From positions 67,100,822 to 67,164,821 of the forward strand of contig OY829329.1 of assembly GCA_963691655.1 (NCBI GenBank): a stretch of 64,000 bases of DNA, in the 5' to 3' direction. Below the pieces are notes generated by a model. That model did no database searches, had not been told where the DNA came from, and saw only the letters and a list, made by a program, of their open reading frames with translations. Shown here in pieces: positions 10,452-22,560 of this stretch (positions are counted from its first letter, which is position 1; every line of letters begins with the position of its first letter). The translations under genes and the position numbers were made by a program. This stretch comes from Toxonevra muliebris (lineage: Eukaryota > Arthropoda > Insecta > Diptera > Pallopteridae).

Positions 10452-11728
10452 AGGAGTGAGATTGAAAAAATTTTTGCTTAATAATTTTTTTGGGTGTAAA
10501 ATTTAAAAATTTCTTTGATCTAGTTATTTTTGAAAAATATGTCAGTTGTTATTTTTAATGACAAACGTGTTGATTCTTTGTGAGTTTGATCAAAATGAGT
10601 GAAGAAAAAGAAGTACGTCTTAAAATTATTAAAACTTAAAAAAAAAATCCAAATTGGTCCTACAAAAAATTGTCCAAAGAATTGAAGGTCTGCCTTCAAA
10701 CTGATGCCAATGTTATTAAACAGTTTCAGGAGAATTTGACCATCGATAGGAAACCTGGTTCGGGAAGAAAACAAGGACCATGATATTGGGAAAGCCAAGA
10801 AAATAGAAAGCATTTTGAAAAACTCCAAACACATCTGGTAGAAAAGCTGCCCGGTTAGCCCAGTGCTCTGACTATTTGGTGCCAAAAATTAAAGCCAATG
10901 CAGGTTTGAAAACATACAAAGTCCAAAATGTTCCAGACAGGAATGCTGCAAAAGATTTAGACGCCAAAAGTAGGGCTCGGAAATTAAAATCGAATTTCAT
11001 ACAAAAATATTCATGTTGTATAATGGACGACGAAACGTATGTACTGGCAGATTTTACGCAGCTTCCGGGTCAAAAATTTTATGTTGCTGATGCTCGAGGA
11101 AATGTCGAAGAACAATTTAGAATCCAAAAGCAGACAAAATTTCCTAAAAAATCCTGGTATGGCAAGCTATATGCAGTTGCGGCAAAAGAAGCAAGTCATT
11201 TGTTACAGTGGGCTCTATAAATATCGAAATATACATCAAAGAATGTTTGAAAAAAATACTTCTTCCTTTCATAAGAGAGCACAATGTGTTCACATATTTT
11301 TGGCCCGATTTGGCATCATGTCACTACGGCAAGAAAGCTCTGGAGTGGTACCAAAGTAATAACATAGTTTTTGTGCCAAGAGAGGCCAATCCTCCAAATT
11401 GTCCGGAGCTAAGACCAGTGGAGAGATATTGAGCTCTTGTGAAAAAAAACTCAAAGAGCACAAAAAAGGTGTCCCAAAATATCGAAGATTTTAAAAGGAG
11501 TTGGGCAAACTGTTCCAAAAAGTTGTCTGAAACAACTATCAAATCTCTAATGGAAGGCTTACCATAAAAGGTCCACGAGTTCTCATAAATAGTGGTTGAA
11601 ACCATAAAAGTTATATAAAATAAATAAATAAATAAATAAATAAATAAAAAAAAAATCAAAACTCTAAGATCAACCGTTTAAAAATTATTGAATTTTATAT
11701 ATGTTAAGATTTTTTCGATCCCACTCCT
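10452..11728 (+). mobile_element. Tc1/mariner DD37E-type transposon, copy 2 (degenerate)
   Basis: A 1277-bp element with TA on both sides and TIRs starting AGGAGTGAGATTGAAAAAAT (left) and AGGAGTGGGATCGAAAAAAT (right, inward). The plus-strand transposase is readable in pieces: a helix-turn-helix start near 10595, IMDDETYVLADFTQLPGQKF (first Asp), FWPDLASCHYGKKALEW (second Asp) and CPELRPVERY (Glu). There are 37 residues between the second Asp and the Glu, which defines the DD37E group known in mosquitoes and other insects. Frameshifts near 10790, 11160 and 11430 inactivate it. Confidence 0.9.
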
Positions 11729-12815
11729 TATTTAAAAAAAAAAAAATATTTATCATTAAAGTGTGTTGAAATATATTTTCCTAGGATAAAAAAAAATTTC
11801 GTAGGCATTTAAATTTATTTTAAAATAATAATTAATTTTGTACACCGCTTATTTTTAACAGTGTACTTTGCCTTTCACTTTCTTACTTCAAGTTTTGTCC
11901 AAAAATATTGGAAATTGGAAATTGTAGAAGCTCAATGCAGTTCATATTACAAATTGAGTTATTTTAGTTTCGATTGAGCTTTAGAAACAGTTTTATTGAA
12001 AAGAAATTTATTTTTGGTTATGCTTAGAAATCATTTTTCGATTTATTATTAGTTTTCTTATGTAAAGGTCATAAGAGATTTTTAAACATTTAATATAGCA
12101 AAAATTATTATTATAGCTCAAATTATTGCAGTTTTCTTTTTCATAAAACTATCGAATTTTAATTGTATTTAAAAACTAATTTTCAAGAAAGAAAACTACT
12201 GAATAAAATTTCATAAACTTCAACAGGAAAATAAAAATTTCATTTTTGTTGGCCATAGAAAAAATGAAAAGGATAAAAAAAAACTTTATGGCATTCTTGT
12301 TTTGAGCATGGAGTTTGTAAAAAAACGTGCAACATATTGAATTTCCTTGAATTGTGATGCATTACGATGCGTGTCGCCTGATGCGTTCAGTTAATAATAA
12401 AAATTTTGGAAATAATGAAATAGCTGAAACAGGACATTACTCTTACCCACAATCATGTACATCAGGTTATATAAATGTATGAAATATGTAACATTTTCTC
12501 TTGCTCATACTTCATCTGCATTATTTTGATTATTCTCGTAGTTTTATATTTGAAATTTGTTGAGCAAATATAAAATTATGCTGCATATAGAGCAGTTACA
12601 ATATATAAAACTTAAAATTTTTCCAGCGTTACGTTAAACTCATAAAAAAATTTAATTAAAATTATGGAATTTAGCGATGTTGTCTGTTTTCTTTTACGAT
12701 TTACAGATAAATAAGTGTGCATTCTGGATTAAAAATTTAAGAGTGCATTAATTAAATCATATAAAATCAAAATGGAAAATCTTATCAAATAATCCGAACA
12801 AAAAACTTGATTAGG
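11729..12815. other. AT-rich intron sequence
   Basis: Nothing is recognisable here beyond A/T-rich sequence. The (AAAT)n run at about 11618-11650 belongs to the end of the preceding element. Confidence 0.5.
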
Positions 12816-12819
12816 AAAC

Positions 12820-14285
12820 TAGAAACGCAGGAAATAAAAAAAAAAAAACCTGGAATAAAAACCCAGAATATAAAACCGGAACAGACAACCAAATGAAAAA
12901 TACAGAACAGAAAGTTTGAATAGGAAACAGAAAAGAAAATCAGAATTGAAAATCAGAACAAAAAAATCTAACTGAAAACTATAACAAAAAAAAAAAAAAC
13001 CCAAAACCAAAACAGTAAATCTGAATAAAAACCACGAAGAGAAAACCAAAGCAAAACCCAAAACAAAAAATTGAATAATAAAACCAGAAGAGAAAACCCA
13101 AACAAAACCAGAACTTTAATTCGGTACAAGAAAATAGAACAGAAAATAATTACAGAAACTCAGATTCCAAAAACCAATAGAAAATCAGAAAAGAAAACCA
13201 GAACAGGAATCCAGAACAAAATCATAGAAAAGAAATTCAAAGAGACAACCAGTACAGAAAAATCTTAATAAGCTAAACCTTAGACCCTAAAGTTATAATA
13301 AATCAAAATAAAAAACCCAGAACAAGTATCCAAAAAAGAAAATCACAGCAGAAAATTAGTAAACATAAATCCAGATCAGTATTAGAACAAAAAACGAGAG
13401 CAGAAAACCAGAACAGAAAATCTAATCAGAGCAAAAAACCAGAACAGAAAATCTAATCAGAGCAAAATCCGAAAACCAGAGAATAAAATCAAAACAAACC
13501 AAAAAAAAAATTGAAGTAGAAAATCGGAACAAAAAACCAGAAGAGAAAACTAAAAAATAAAAATAGAAATCCAGAATAGAACATCACATAAAAATTAGAA
13601 CACAAAATAAAAGAATATAAACCAGATAAGAAGACTAAAAAATCAAACAGAAATCCAGATTAGAATCTGAGCAAAGATTCATAACAGAAAATCAAAAAAA
13701 AAAAAAAAACCACAAGTGAAACTGAAACAAAAATTTAGAACAAAAACTCCCAACAAGTAAACTTGACCTAAACAAAGGAAGAAAACCAAAACTAAAATTC
13801 CAAATAGAAACTATTGCTGAAAATTAGAAAAGAAAACCAGAAATTGAAAACAAAAACCCGAAACCAGGTTATTAAACCAAAGCAAAACCTCAGACCATAA
13901 AGATATATTAAATCTAAATAAAAACCCAGAACAAGTGTCCAGAATAGAAACATAAGCTCAGATTAGTATAAGAATAGAAAACGAGAGAAGAAAATCAGAA
14001 CAAAGAACCAGAAAAAAACTAAAGCATAAAAATAGAAATCCATAATAGAATATTACATAATAATTAACCAGATCAGAAAGCAAAGCAGAAGACCATAACA
14101 GAAAATCAAAACGTAACCCAGAACTAAAAATCTGATCAGAACTAGAGTAGTAAACTTGGGCAGAAAATCAGTAAAAAAAAAAAAATAGAAATGAAACCGA
14201 AACAAAAAATTTGAAAAAACTCAAAAACCGAAAGCTAAATCTAAATTAAAGAAAAAAATCAAAACAAAAAAAAATGTTAATGGAA
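12820..14285. repeat. 1.45-kb A-rich degenerate array (CCAGAACAGAAAAT type)
   Basis: Loose 11-13 bp repeats of AACCAGAACAGAAAAT fill this stretch. A longer period of about 610 bp is visible: the block around 13258-13420 (AAACCTTAGACC ... CCCAGAACAAGT.TCCA) recurs at about 13870-14000. An exact 28-bp-spaced duplication is at 13411/13439. The short frames here are repeat-encoded. Reverse-complement relatives are at 3950-4175 and 5505-5870. Confidence 0.7.
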
Positions 14286-14289
14286 AACC

Positions 14290-14645
14290 AAAAAAGTTCT
14301 TTTTAGTTCCGAAAATAGTTATGGGTAACCAAAAAAAATTTTTGGTTGCGATAATGATTAAGGATAACTACAAACACTTTTTGGTGATGTTAATTGCTAT
14401 AGGCAACCAAACAAATTTTTGGTTGCGATATTGGTTATGAGTAACCAAAATGAAATTTCGGTTGCAATATTGGTTATGGGCAACCAAAAAAAATTTTGGT
14501 TGCAATATTGGTCATGAGTAACCAAAATTAAATTTCGGTAGCGGTAATTATTATGGGCAACCAAAAAAAAAATAAATGTTGGTTGTGGTAATTGTTGTTA
14601 TGGCCAACCAAAAACAAACTTTGGTTACGGTAATTGCTATTTTTA
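14290..14645. repeat. Hairpin-forming minisatellite, ~55-bp unit
   Basis: About six units each contain CAACCAAAA, an A-rich linker, then TTTTGGTTGC and GGTTATGGG, so every unit is a small inverted repeat. It directly follows the A-rich array. Confidence 0.65.
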
Positions 14646-14749
14646 AGAAATATTTATGAGGGTTAAAAAATAATGGGGATATGTAGCTTTTTTAATCCGA
14701 CGTCAATGAACATGGGTGCATTTAGAGTTGCCAGACGGTCTTGATTTGT

Positions 14750-15625
14750 CTTGATTGTCCAGATTTTTAGTAAACTAACTTGGAGTCGCTTGAATACCCT
14801 CAGAATCACTTGAAGTCACATGCAGTCACTTGGAGTCAATTGGAATTTGAAGTCAATTGGAGTCATTTGAAGTCTTTTGGAGTTAATTGTGATTTTGAAG
14901 TCAATTGGAGTCACTTGAAATCACTTGGAGTCAATTGGGGATTTGAAGTCAATTGAAATCACTCGGAGTTAATTGGGATAGGAAGTTGTTGATACATTTG
15001 ATTAAACCAATTATCTTTTAGCAATTCCACAATAACTTGTTAGACTCTTGCAAGATAATTTTCACCAGATCGTGAACAGCACTATTCATTAAATATAACA
15101 GAACTCAAATTGTAATTTCTCTCATAAATGGGTACTTAATAAATACTCAGGTCTCTCAAGTTTTGAGAATTTTGTTTCTTAATTATGAAAATATTAAACT
15201 GCACTTCCAATCCAAATTGATTTCAAGTAACTTCAATTGGCTCTTATTGACTTCAATTGACTCTAATTGACTTCAAATCCCCAATTGACTAGAAAAGACT
15301 GCAAATGACTCCAATTGACATCAAAATCCCAATTGATTCCAAGTGACTTTAAGTGACTCCAACTGACTTCAAAATCCCAATTGACTCCAAAAGACTTCAA
15401 GTGACTTCAAAGTCCCAATTGACTCCAAGTGACTCCAATTGATTCCAAGTGACTCCAATTGATTTCAAGTGACTCCAATTGACTTCAATATCCCAATTGA
15501 TTCTAAAAGACTTCAAGTGACTCCAATTGACAATTCAAGTGACTCCAATTGGCTCCAAGTGACTCCAATTGATTTCAAGTGACTTTAAGGGTGTTCAAGT
15601 GGTTTCAAGTGACTACAAGGCAGTC
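14750..15625. repeat. Foldback-like inverted minisatellite
   Basis: The left arm (about 14775-14985) is made of GGAGTCACTTGAAGTCAATT-type units. The right arm (about 15205-15620) is made of the reverse complement, AATTGACTTCAAGTGACTCC. A unique spacer of about 215 bp lies between. The outer ends also correspond: GCTTGAATACCCTCAGAATC at the left against a complement reading ACTTGAACACCCTTAAAGTC from the right. This is the organisation of Foldback-type elements, with long inverted repeats made of short tandem units. No transposase is present. Confidence 0.7.
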
Positions 15626-15659
15626 ATGATTTTGGAGTCATAAAATTTGCATTCCTATG

Positions 15660-16203
15660 ATTTCAAAAAAAGATTGCATTCTCTTGACTCTTCTAAATGA
15701 ATAACCAATCAGCGACTTCAAAAAAGACTTCTAAATGCATTTTTTTATTCTGGAGTCAAATATGTCATTCAATAACTGCAATCATGAATTGTCGGTTATT
15801 CACTGTGACTTCAAGGTACTGCAATTAAATTGAATGCATTCTTTTACAGCTCTGGACCGAGGTTCATTTTCAGAGGTGTAAAACAAGGCCGATTTTTTTG
15901 TGTATGGGACTCAAGGCACTTTAATGTATATAAATTTTTTATAATTATTGTGTTTTTTTTTTTGTGGAAAAATCTTTTTTCAAAGTCCAGATGAAGCCCG
16001 ATTTGCCTCTGGCAACTGTAGGTGTAGTAAACCAGAGCTGTTCAGTGAATTTTATGCTTATATTGTTGATCTTATCTTTTTGTTTCAAAAAAATATATTT
16101 AAGAAGAAGAGAATGTTTTTATTTTATTTTTTTTTTGCATTTAAAATATGTTTTATTACTGAAAAAAAAGTCTAGTTTTTTTTAAAGGATTTATTGTTTC
16201 TCG
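15660..16203. other. AT-rich intron sequence
   Basis: No gene or element recognised. Small frames near 15950-16185 are T-rich artefacts. Confidence 0.5.
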
Positions 16204-16211
16204 GGTATTAC

Positions 16212-16618
16212 TAGTGTTGATTCGATACCCACATAGTATCGATACTTTTACTCATTGATTGTATCGAATAAAAGTATCGATGCTACCGAAAATATCGGAA
16301 AAAAGTATCGAATATGTACTTGTATGGAATACTCGTTTAAAGAGACAAATTACTCTTTTTTTTAAGTGGTTGTTAAGGCAAACATTCAGGCCAGAACGGC
16401 CCATTGTGTTTGAGCTTACAGTTTTCACTACTCAACACGAGTTTTTGTATAGCAATATTTAAGTTTTTTAAATAAATATTTTCCAAAAGTATCGAGTATC
16501 CGATACTGAACCTTTTTTCCGATACCAAGTAAAATACTTATGTTATAGCATCGAGTAAAAAAAAGTACATGAATTGAATGAAAAGTATCGAGTATTTACT
16601 TGTATCGAATCATCACTA
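16212..16618. mobile_element. hAT-like MITE
   Basis: A 407-bp element starts TAGTGTTGATTCGATAC and ends GTATCGAATCATCACTA. It is flanked by GGTATTAC (16204-16211) and GTTATTAC (16619-16626), an 8-bp duplication with one change. The 8-bp duplication and TAGTG-type ends fit the hAT superfamily. Subterminal AAGTATCGA motifs recur many times. It has no transposase. Confidence 0.75.
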
Positions 16619-16953
16619 GTTATTACACACCCAATTCATTGACGGTGTTACAGAAAATATGTTCATTGACACGCCGGGTTAAATATTTTTTGTAACAGCT
16701 TTGCCCCTGCAAAATTGTCCTCTTTTCTTTTCTTAGAAAACTTGGCCTCCGTGGTCATGGTTTTTACATTTGACATGATACGCTGTGACTTCACAGAAAG
16801 CCAGGATTATTCAAAAAAAAAAAAAATTCAATTCAGAAATCATAGAAATTCTGTTTCAAACTTAAACCAATTATTCATTTCTAAACATTGTTCCACATAT
16901 TTAGTATTAAAGTCAATGTATTTTCCATTTATGTCTAACTATTTGTAACTTAC

Positions 16954-17499
16954 CCAATTGTTGTTCCATGCGTTGCTGCTGATGCTGTTGTTGTTGTTGT
17001 GGTTGTTTTGATTTTTTCAATGTACCATAACGTTGTGGCGGTTGTGATTGTGGCTGAATTTGTAACTGTTCGTTGTTGCCACTAAAGTCTTGTCGTTGAT
17101 TGTTGCTATGACTGCTGCTGTTGCTGTTTGTGGATGGATTTTGGCAATGCTGAAAACTATGAGGACTACTGATGATGTTGTTGCTGGTATTATTGTTGGA
17201 TAACGCTGCAGCTGTTGCTGAGGTTATATGTGGCGGTGGTGGCACCGGATATCCAATATAATCAACAATGCATTGTTGTAATGGATCTACGCATGCAGTA
17301 AATAAAGAAGATGGCGAAGGAGATGTTGCTTCGCCGGCTGCTGGTGGTCGTTCAATATAGATTTGTGCTGGCGATGGTGATGAAGATGATGGATGCTGTT
17401 GTTGTTTTATGCGCCATAGCGTATCCTGTACACTATAGAGGCTATTCGAATTGGAATAATTATTCTCAGAGGATGTGGGATAATGATGAAGATTTGACC
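16954..17499 (-). CDS. ed/fred: Echinoid/Friend-of-echinoid-type receptor: distal cytoplasmic exon
   Basis: These are 181 codons plus split codons, open throughout, between an acceptor (CCTTTCAATTTCAG) and a strong donor (GGTAAGT). The phase fits the donor at 37874, so I assign it to the same transcript across a 20.4-kb intron. The translation is low-complexity and cytoplasmic in style: GSNLHHYPTSSENNYSNSNS, then SLYSVQDTLWRIKQQQ, a proline-rich IYIERPPAAGEATSPSPSS, PVPPPPH, Asn/Ser runs, then QPPQRYGTLKKSKQP followed by Gln repeats. Frame conservation over 546 bp with no stop, good splice signals and matching phase are the evidence; I see no named domain. The reading frame continues beyond the donor, so at least one more exon lies outside the window. 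The family's C-terminal PDZ-binding end is not visible. The alternative, an exon of another minus-strand gene in the intron, is less likely. Confidence 0.75.
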
Positions 17500-17569
17500 C
17501 TGAAATTGAAAGGTGGAGAGAAAAGTAAGCAAATGGAGCAAAGAGAGTTTTTTCTTTTTTTTTTTTTTT

Positions 17570-19079
17570 GTTAAATATATTTAAACATATATAGAGGTGT
17601 GTGTGTGTGCTATTTCGTTTTTTTTTTTTTCTTTTTTTAAGTAAAAACTTTTAGTGCTTTTGAAAAACAAAAAAGTGCAAGTTTATAGTAAGTTAAATTT
17701 CTTATTTATAAAATTCAACAAAATTTTAATTAAAAATAAACATTTGTCCTACTTCATCGTAGCCATCGTTCTTGTTGGTTTTTCACTTTAACAACACCGC
17801 AAAAAAAAAAAAAAAAAAAACTGGAAATAAAATAATTGTAACAAAATTCTACATCCATTTCTCATTTCATCAATACATCAGTACGAGCTACTGCTGCCGC
17901 ATGTTGGCAAACACTGCGCAAAACCTATTTAAAATTGTAAATCATATGCCATTTTGTAATTTCAAGTAATACAACTTCAAGTTGTGTGTGTGTGTGCGTG
18001 TTTGAGAGAGCGAAAGTGTGCATGTGTATGTGTGATTAATGTGAATACATTTGCAAGTGAATATTTACACAGAATCAAAACTCAAAAGTCACAAAACTTA
18101 ATTAAAAGTCAAAATGAACCACAATTATTCGCACCCATTTACTTGCAAACATATTCATATGAGTGTAGGTGTGCTTTCTCAAACACACACACACACACAC
18201 TTTTATATTTCTCTATACATATGTATGAATATGTGTAAGTGTACGTGTGTATAATTAAAAGTTGAAGTGAAAAAGAAGAAAGTAAAATCTCTAACAGCGT
18301 CGACATACAACTTCAACATTTTGATTTAAGTGCATGACATTTAAATACCCTTGAGTGTCAGTAGCTAGCTAGCTAGAAGCTAGTGTGCTTGCTAACTATT
18401 TTTTACATATATACATTCATACTTACTAGCAACATGACAAAGATGAATTAATTCAGTTTTATATTAAATTAAATATCAACCAATGTACCTCGTTCATCGT
18501 TCGTTGTCGTCATCATCATCATTTTAACACAGCCACTAACCAGCAGCAGTCACTCCCACTTAAGTGGCTGACGGGTGGGCGGCATGTGCATAGTAACTTG
18601 CATACATATGCCCGAATACAACACAACACCCCGAAATACTCTCAACTCAATTCAACTCAGTGCAACGTGAGTGAACACAGCCATTTAGTTTTGAAAATTT
18701 TATTTATTGTTAGTTTAACACTTGAAAATTAATGGAAACACTCAAAAAAAAAAAAAAAAAAAAAAAAATGTTTCAAAACAACAAAGAAAACGGCATCATT
18801 GAAGCATACAGAAACAGAGACTAACACACGCATCTGGATTCGCTTATCCACACAAACATATGCAAATAAACTAATACTCATTAGTATATACATAACTAAC
18901 GAAGGTTAAATGTAGATCCTTGTATTTATAATGCATTTAATATTAATAGTACAGAGTACATAGTACAGAGAAGTACCTAATCATAGTAGAAATGCGAATG
19001 TTTTACTCGCTCACTTGCATAAATAAAATTTACACATTTCACATACTCATGCGCCTATATAAATATATGCTACAATATA
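17570..19079. other. Intron sequence with simple repeats
   Basis: Poly-T and poly-A runs, (TG)n near 17600 and 17983-18000, (CA)n near 18185-18200, an AGCT repeat at about 18365-18380, and a 24-A run near 18745-18770. No gene or clear transposon. Confidence 0.6.
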
Positions 19080-19159
19080 CAGTGGCTCACAAAACTGTTC
19101 CTACCGAAATTCCATTTATTAAAACAATACAATACAATAAAACAATTTGGATATTTTTT

Positions 19160-19260
19160 AAGAATTTAATCCCATCGGGGAATCGAAACTGAGGCAGCTG
19201 GAACTACAGTCTAGCACTCATTCACTCATTCACCAAGCCACCGGGTGATCATATAAGGGA
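19160..19260 (-). mobile_element. tRNA-like SINE fragment
   Basis: On the minus strand, GGTGGCTTGGTGAATG resembles a pol III A box. About 40 bases later, GTTTCGATTCCCC resembles a B box. The flanks do not reveal clear ends. Confidence 0.4.
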
Positions 19261-19711
19261 ATATTTTTGGTACACAATTAACAGCTCAGAATGTCCCGAT
19301 AATAAGATGTGGGAATAAATTTTTGACCCCAAATATTTTCCGGTTCTAAAAGAGCCTTGAAAGTCCTGAAATTTTGACTATAAATTATGACTTTTTTAAG
19401 TTTTCCGTTCTAAATTTTTTTCAAATTGCCATTTGGAAAGTTTCAACCATAATTTATACATTTCATACAATTTATGCTGAATTTCTAAAGACTTACAAGC
19501 TTTGTATTTGTAAATTTTCTGTCGAAAAATTTAAAAAAAATATCGTAATTTATGGTCGAAATTTTTCTGTATTTTCAAGATTCTTTTGGAACTCGAAAAA
19601 ATTTGTTTTCACTTCTGTTCATTTCGATGAGTAGAAACTTAACTATTCAATTACTTTTTGATTTGATACCATTTTTGGCTATTTCTCGTATCCCAAAAAT
19701 AGCCATTTATA

Positions 19712-20959
19712 CCACCTTGATCAAAAAGTTCCCGGAATAACACACGGTGGCGCTCCCATCGTTTCGATTTGAGTTCTTTTGTTTGTTGTTAAGTTGGTAC
19801 AGTTGTTGTTGATATTCTCTCTAGTGTCATAGCTTGAATTTTGCAAAAGTTACGTAGCCAAGAGTACATCTATCTCTGTGTGTGTTGGCGATATTTTACA
19901 CTTTTAGAAATGGATTTAAATTTGTAACAACGAACTTATACGCGCGAACGTTGGAAAAGTGTTTCGGCAACGATTCTCTAAAGAAAACGGTCGTTTACCA
20001 GTGGCACGAGCGGTTCAAAAGTGGTCGTGAGTCAATCGAAGATGATGAACGCAGTGGCAAACCATCGACATCGAAAACCAGCGAAAACATTGGTAAAGTA
20101 AAAGAAAATTTGGTAATAAATGCAAATGAAAATTGCCTATGAATCTATTCAAGACATTTTGGTTAATGATTTGGGTTTCCGTCGTGTAGCAGCAAAGTTG
20201 GTGCCAAAAGGCCTCAATTTCATGCAAAAAAGAGACCGTGTTGACGTCGCTAAAGATATGATTTACGAGGCTGAATCCGATCCCACATTCATCAAAAGGA
20301 TCATTACTGGAAACGAGACGTGGGTTAATGAGTACGACACGAACGCCAGACATCAGGCAAGTGAATGGCGTTCACCAAATGAGCCGAGACCAGAAAAACC
20401 ATGTCGTTTTCAGTCAAGAAAGAAGGCAATGCTCACGGTTTTCATAGATTACAACGGTGTAGTGCATCATGAATTTTTGCCAGAAGGCCAGACAGTAAAT
20501 AAAGAGTATTATTTGGGCGTTATGAGACCCAATTCGCCGAAAGAGACCAGAATTGTGGACAGAAAACTCGTGGATTTTGCACCATGATAACGCACCGTCG
20601 CACAGTGCCATTATTATTCGTAATTTTTTGACGAAAAGTGCAACAAATATCATCCAACAGCCACCGAATTCACCTGACTTATTTCTGACTGTGACTTATT
20701 TCTGTTCAATCGAGTTAAAAAACCATAACGGGGAACGCGTTTCAGCAGCCCTAGAGGAAGTAATGGAAAAATCGCAGGAAGCACTGATGGACATACCGAA
20801 AACCGAATATAAGAAATGTTTCGAGGATTGGATCAAGCGCTGGCATAAATGTGTTGCAGTCGATGGGGATTACTTTGAAGAGGACAATATAGATTTAGAT
20901 GAATAAATTTGTATTTTTAATTTTCTGAATAAATTCCGGGAACTTTTTGATCAAAGTGG
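19712..20959 (+). mobile_element. mariner transposon, inactivated
   Basis: A 1248-bp element with TIRs CCACCTTGATCAAAAAGTTC and the matching right end (GAACTTTTTGATCAAAGTGG), flanked by TA. Three plus-strand frames together cover a mariner transposase. They give a helix-turn-helix part (VVYQWHERFKSGRESIEDDE), SDPTFIKRIITGNETWV, EFLPEGQTVNKEYYLGVM, WILHHDNAPSHSAI and a C-terminus KCFEDWIKRWHKCVAVDG. The frame is broken near 20140 and 20560. Two catalytic Asp residues are lost: ITGNETWV has Asn for the first, and the usual PCDFF third-Asp site reads TVTYF. It is therefore dead in frame and in active site. Confidence 0.92.
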
Positions 20960-20984
20960 TATCAGTGATGGGCAAACACATATC

Positions 20985-22560
20985 ACCTATTGCGCTTATC
21001 TCGCAATAAGAGCCAAACATTCCGTGTGCTCATAGAAGATGTACAAAATAACCTGTGGGATAGCGCGTACAAAATAGTGCGCAATAAGTTGAAGTGTAAC
21101 GCAGGAAACGCATCGACATGCCCACGCTTCATGGCTACGATTGTAGCTGGTTTATTCCCTCTTAATGACGATTTGGAGATACGAAGCGCTTGGCATATCG
21201 ACGAAAACTACTTCCCGCCAGTAACAAATTAAGAAGTTCTCGGAGCAACAACTAGGATAAAATCGCAAAAAAAAACCTGGTCATGGCCTCATTCCAAGCA
21301 TCGTTCTTAAAACAGCAGCAATAGACAACCAGAAATCTTCGCCAAACTGTTTACTGCTTGCATAAGAGAGGGAGCGTTTCCTATCTCATCGAAGCGACAA
21401 CGATTAGTCTTTATCCTAAGAAGTGATAAGCCCCCTCACGAACCGTCTTCATATCGGCCGCTATGTATGCTGGACACTGCAGGGAAAGTGTTTGAAAGTA
21501 TTATATGTTCCTGCTTAAAAGATCGCACAGAAGGCATGGCAGATCAATCCCAATGTGAAAATAGATTTAGGAAAAAGCGAAGTATCATTAACCGAAGCAG
21601 TGCTCATGACCAGATACAAAAAAGTGTAGCAATTGAGCATAGAAATTGGTGGGCATGGCATTCTTCCCGGTCCGTCCATCAAGTAACTTGGCGTTCTCCT
21701 AGATCCCAGGCTAAATTTCAGGGATCACATCAACTACGCAAGTGAAAAAGCCTCACGAGTAAGCACTGAGTTAGCAAGATTAATGCCAAATATTGGTGGA
21801 CCCAAACAGCCGATAAGGAATCTGCTGGCAACTGTTAGCAAATTCACGCTGATGTACGCCGCGCCAGTAACGGGCGTCAGCTACCAACCGCAAGTCCTAC
21901 TTAAAGGATGCTATATCTGTGCACAGGCCAACTTCAATAAGGGTATGCTACGCATTTCGGACCGTTTCAACTGAAGCTTCTGGTGTAATAGCGGACCGAT
22001 GGACAATCGACATAGAAGAAAATAAAGCCGCATCACTGTGTAACTTGCAGGGTGAAAACCGGGAACTTTTAGTAGCCGACTGCCTAAGAGAGTGGCAGCT
22101 TAGGTGGGATACCAGCACAAAAGAGCGTTGCGCTCATGTTCTAATACCGTATACAACGCCGTTGATAGAGAGGAAGCATGGTGATGTGATGTGCCATCTG
22201 ACGCAATTTTTGAGTGGTCATGGATGCTTTCGCAAATACTTGTGTAAATACAAGCACGTTTTAGATCCATGCTGTTAGTTTTGCAAGAACAAACATGAGA
22301 ACGCGGAACACATACTGATGGAATATGTGAGATTCGAGTACGTTAGGCATGAACTGGAACAGAACATGGCACAATCGATAACGCCGAGTGGACTTATACG
22401 TTGCATGCTAGGCTCAGAAAAGGCTTGGAATACGGTGAATGTCATATTGACAAAATTTATATAACAAGCACGAAGCGATGAACAAACAGACAGAGAGATT
22501 CAGGAGGTGGTTTTAGTACGTAGATTCACTGGGATGTGAATAATGCATGCTGTCCAGCAC
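20985..22560 (+). mobile_element. R1-like non-LTR retrotransposon, internally deleted
   Basis: Plus-strand pieces run in order: an upstream segment (DSAYKIVRNKLK ... ATIVAGLFP), RT start RPLCMLDTAGKVFESIICS, then a jump straight to YLGVLLDPRLNFRDHI-like sequence near 21690-21745. After that come QPIRNLLATVSKFTLMYAAP and the C-terminal tail (FLSGHGCFRKYLCKY, FCKNKHENAEHILME). The catalytic YADD part is missing, so there is a large internal deletion plus frameshifts. It begins right after the mariner and may explain most of the sequence up to the composite's right end. Confidence 0.85.

Noticed and set aside
1..16953. Terminal exon of the receptor gene
   Set aside because: No minus-strand frame with a good acceptor and receptor-like tail was found; all longer frames there are transposon-derived.
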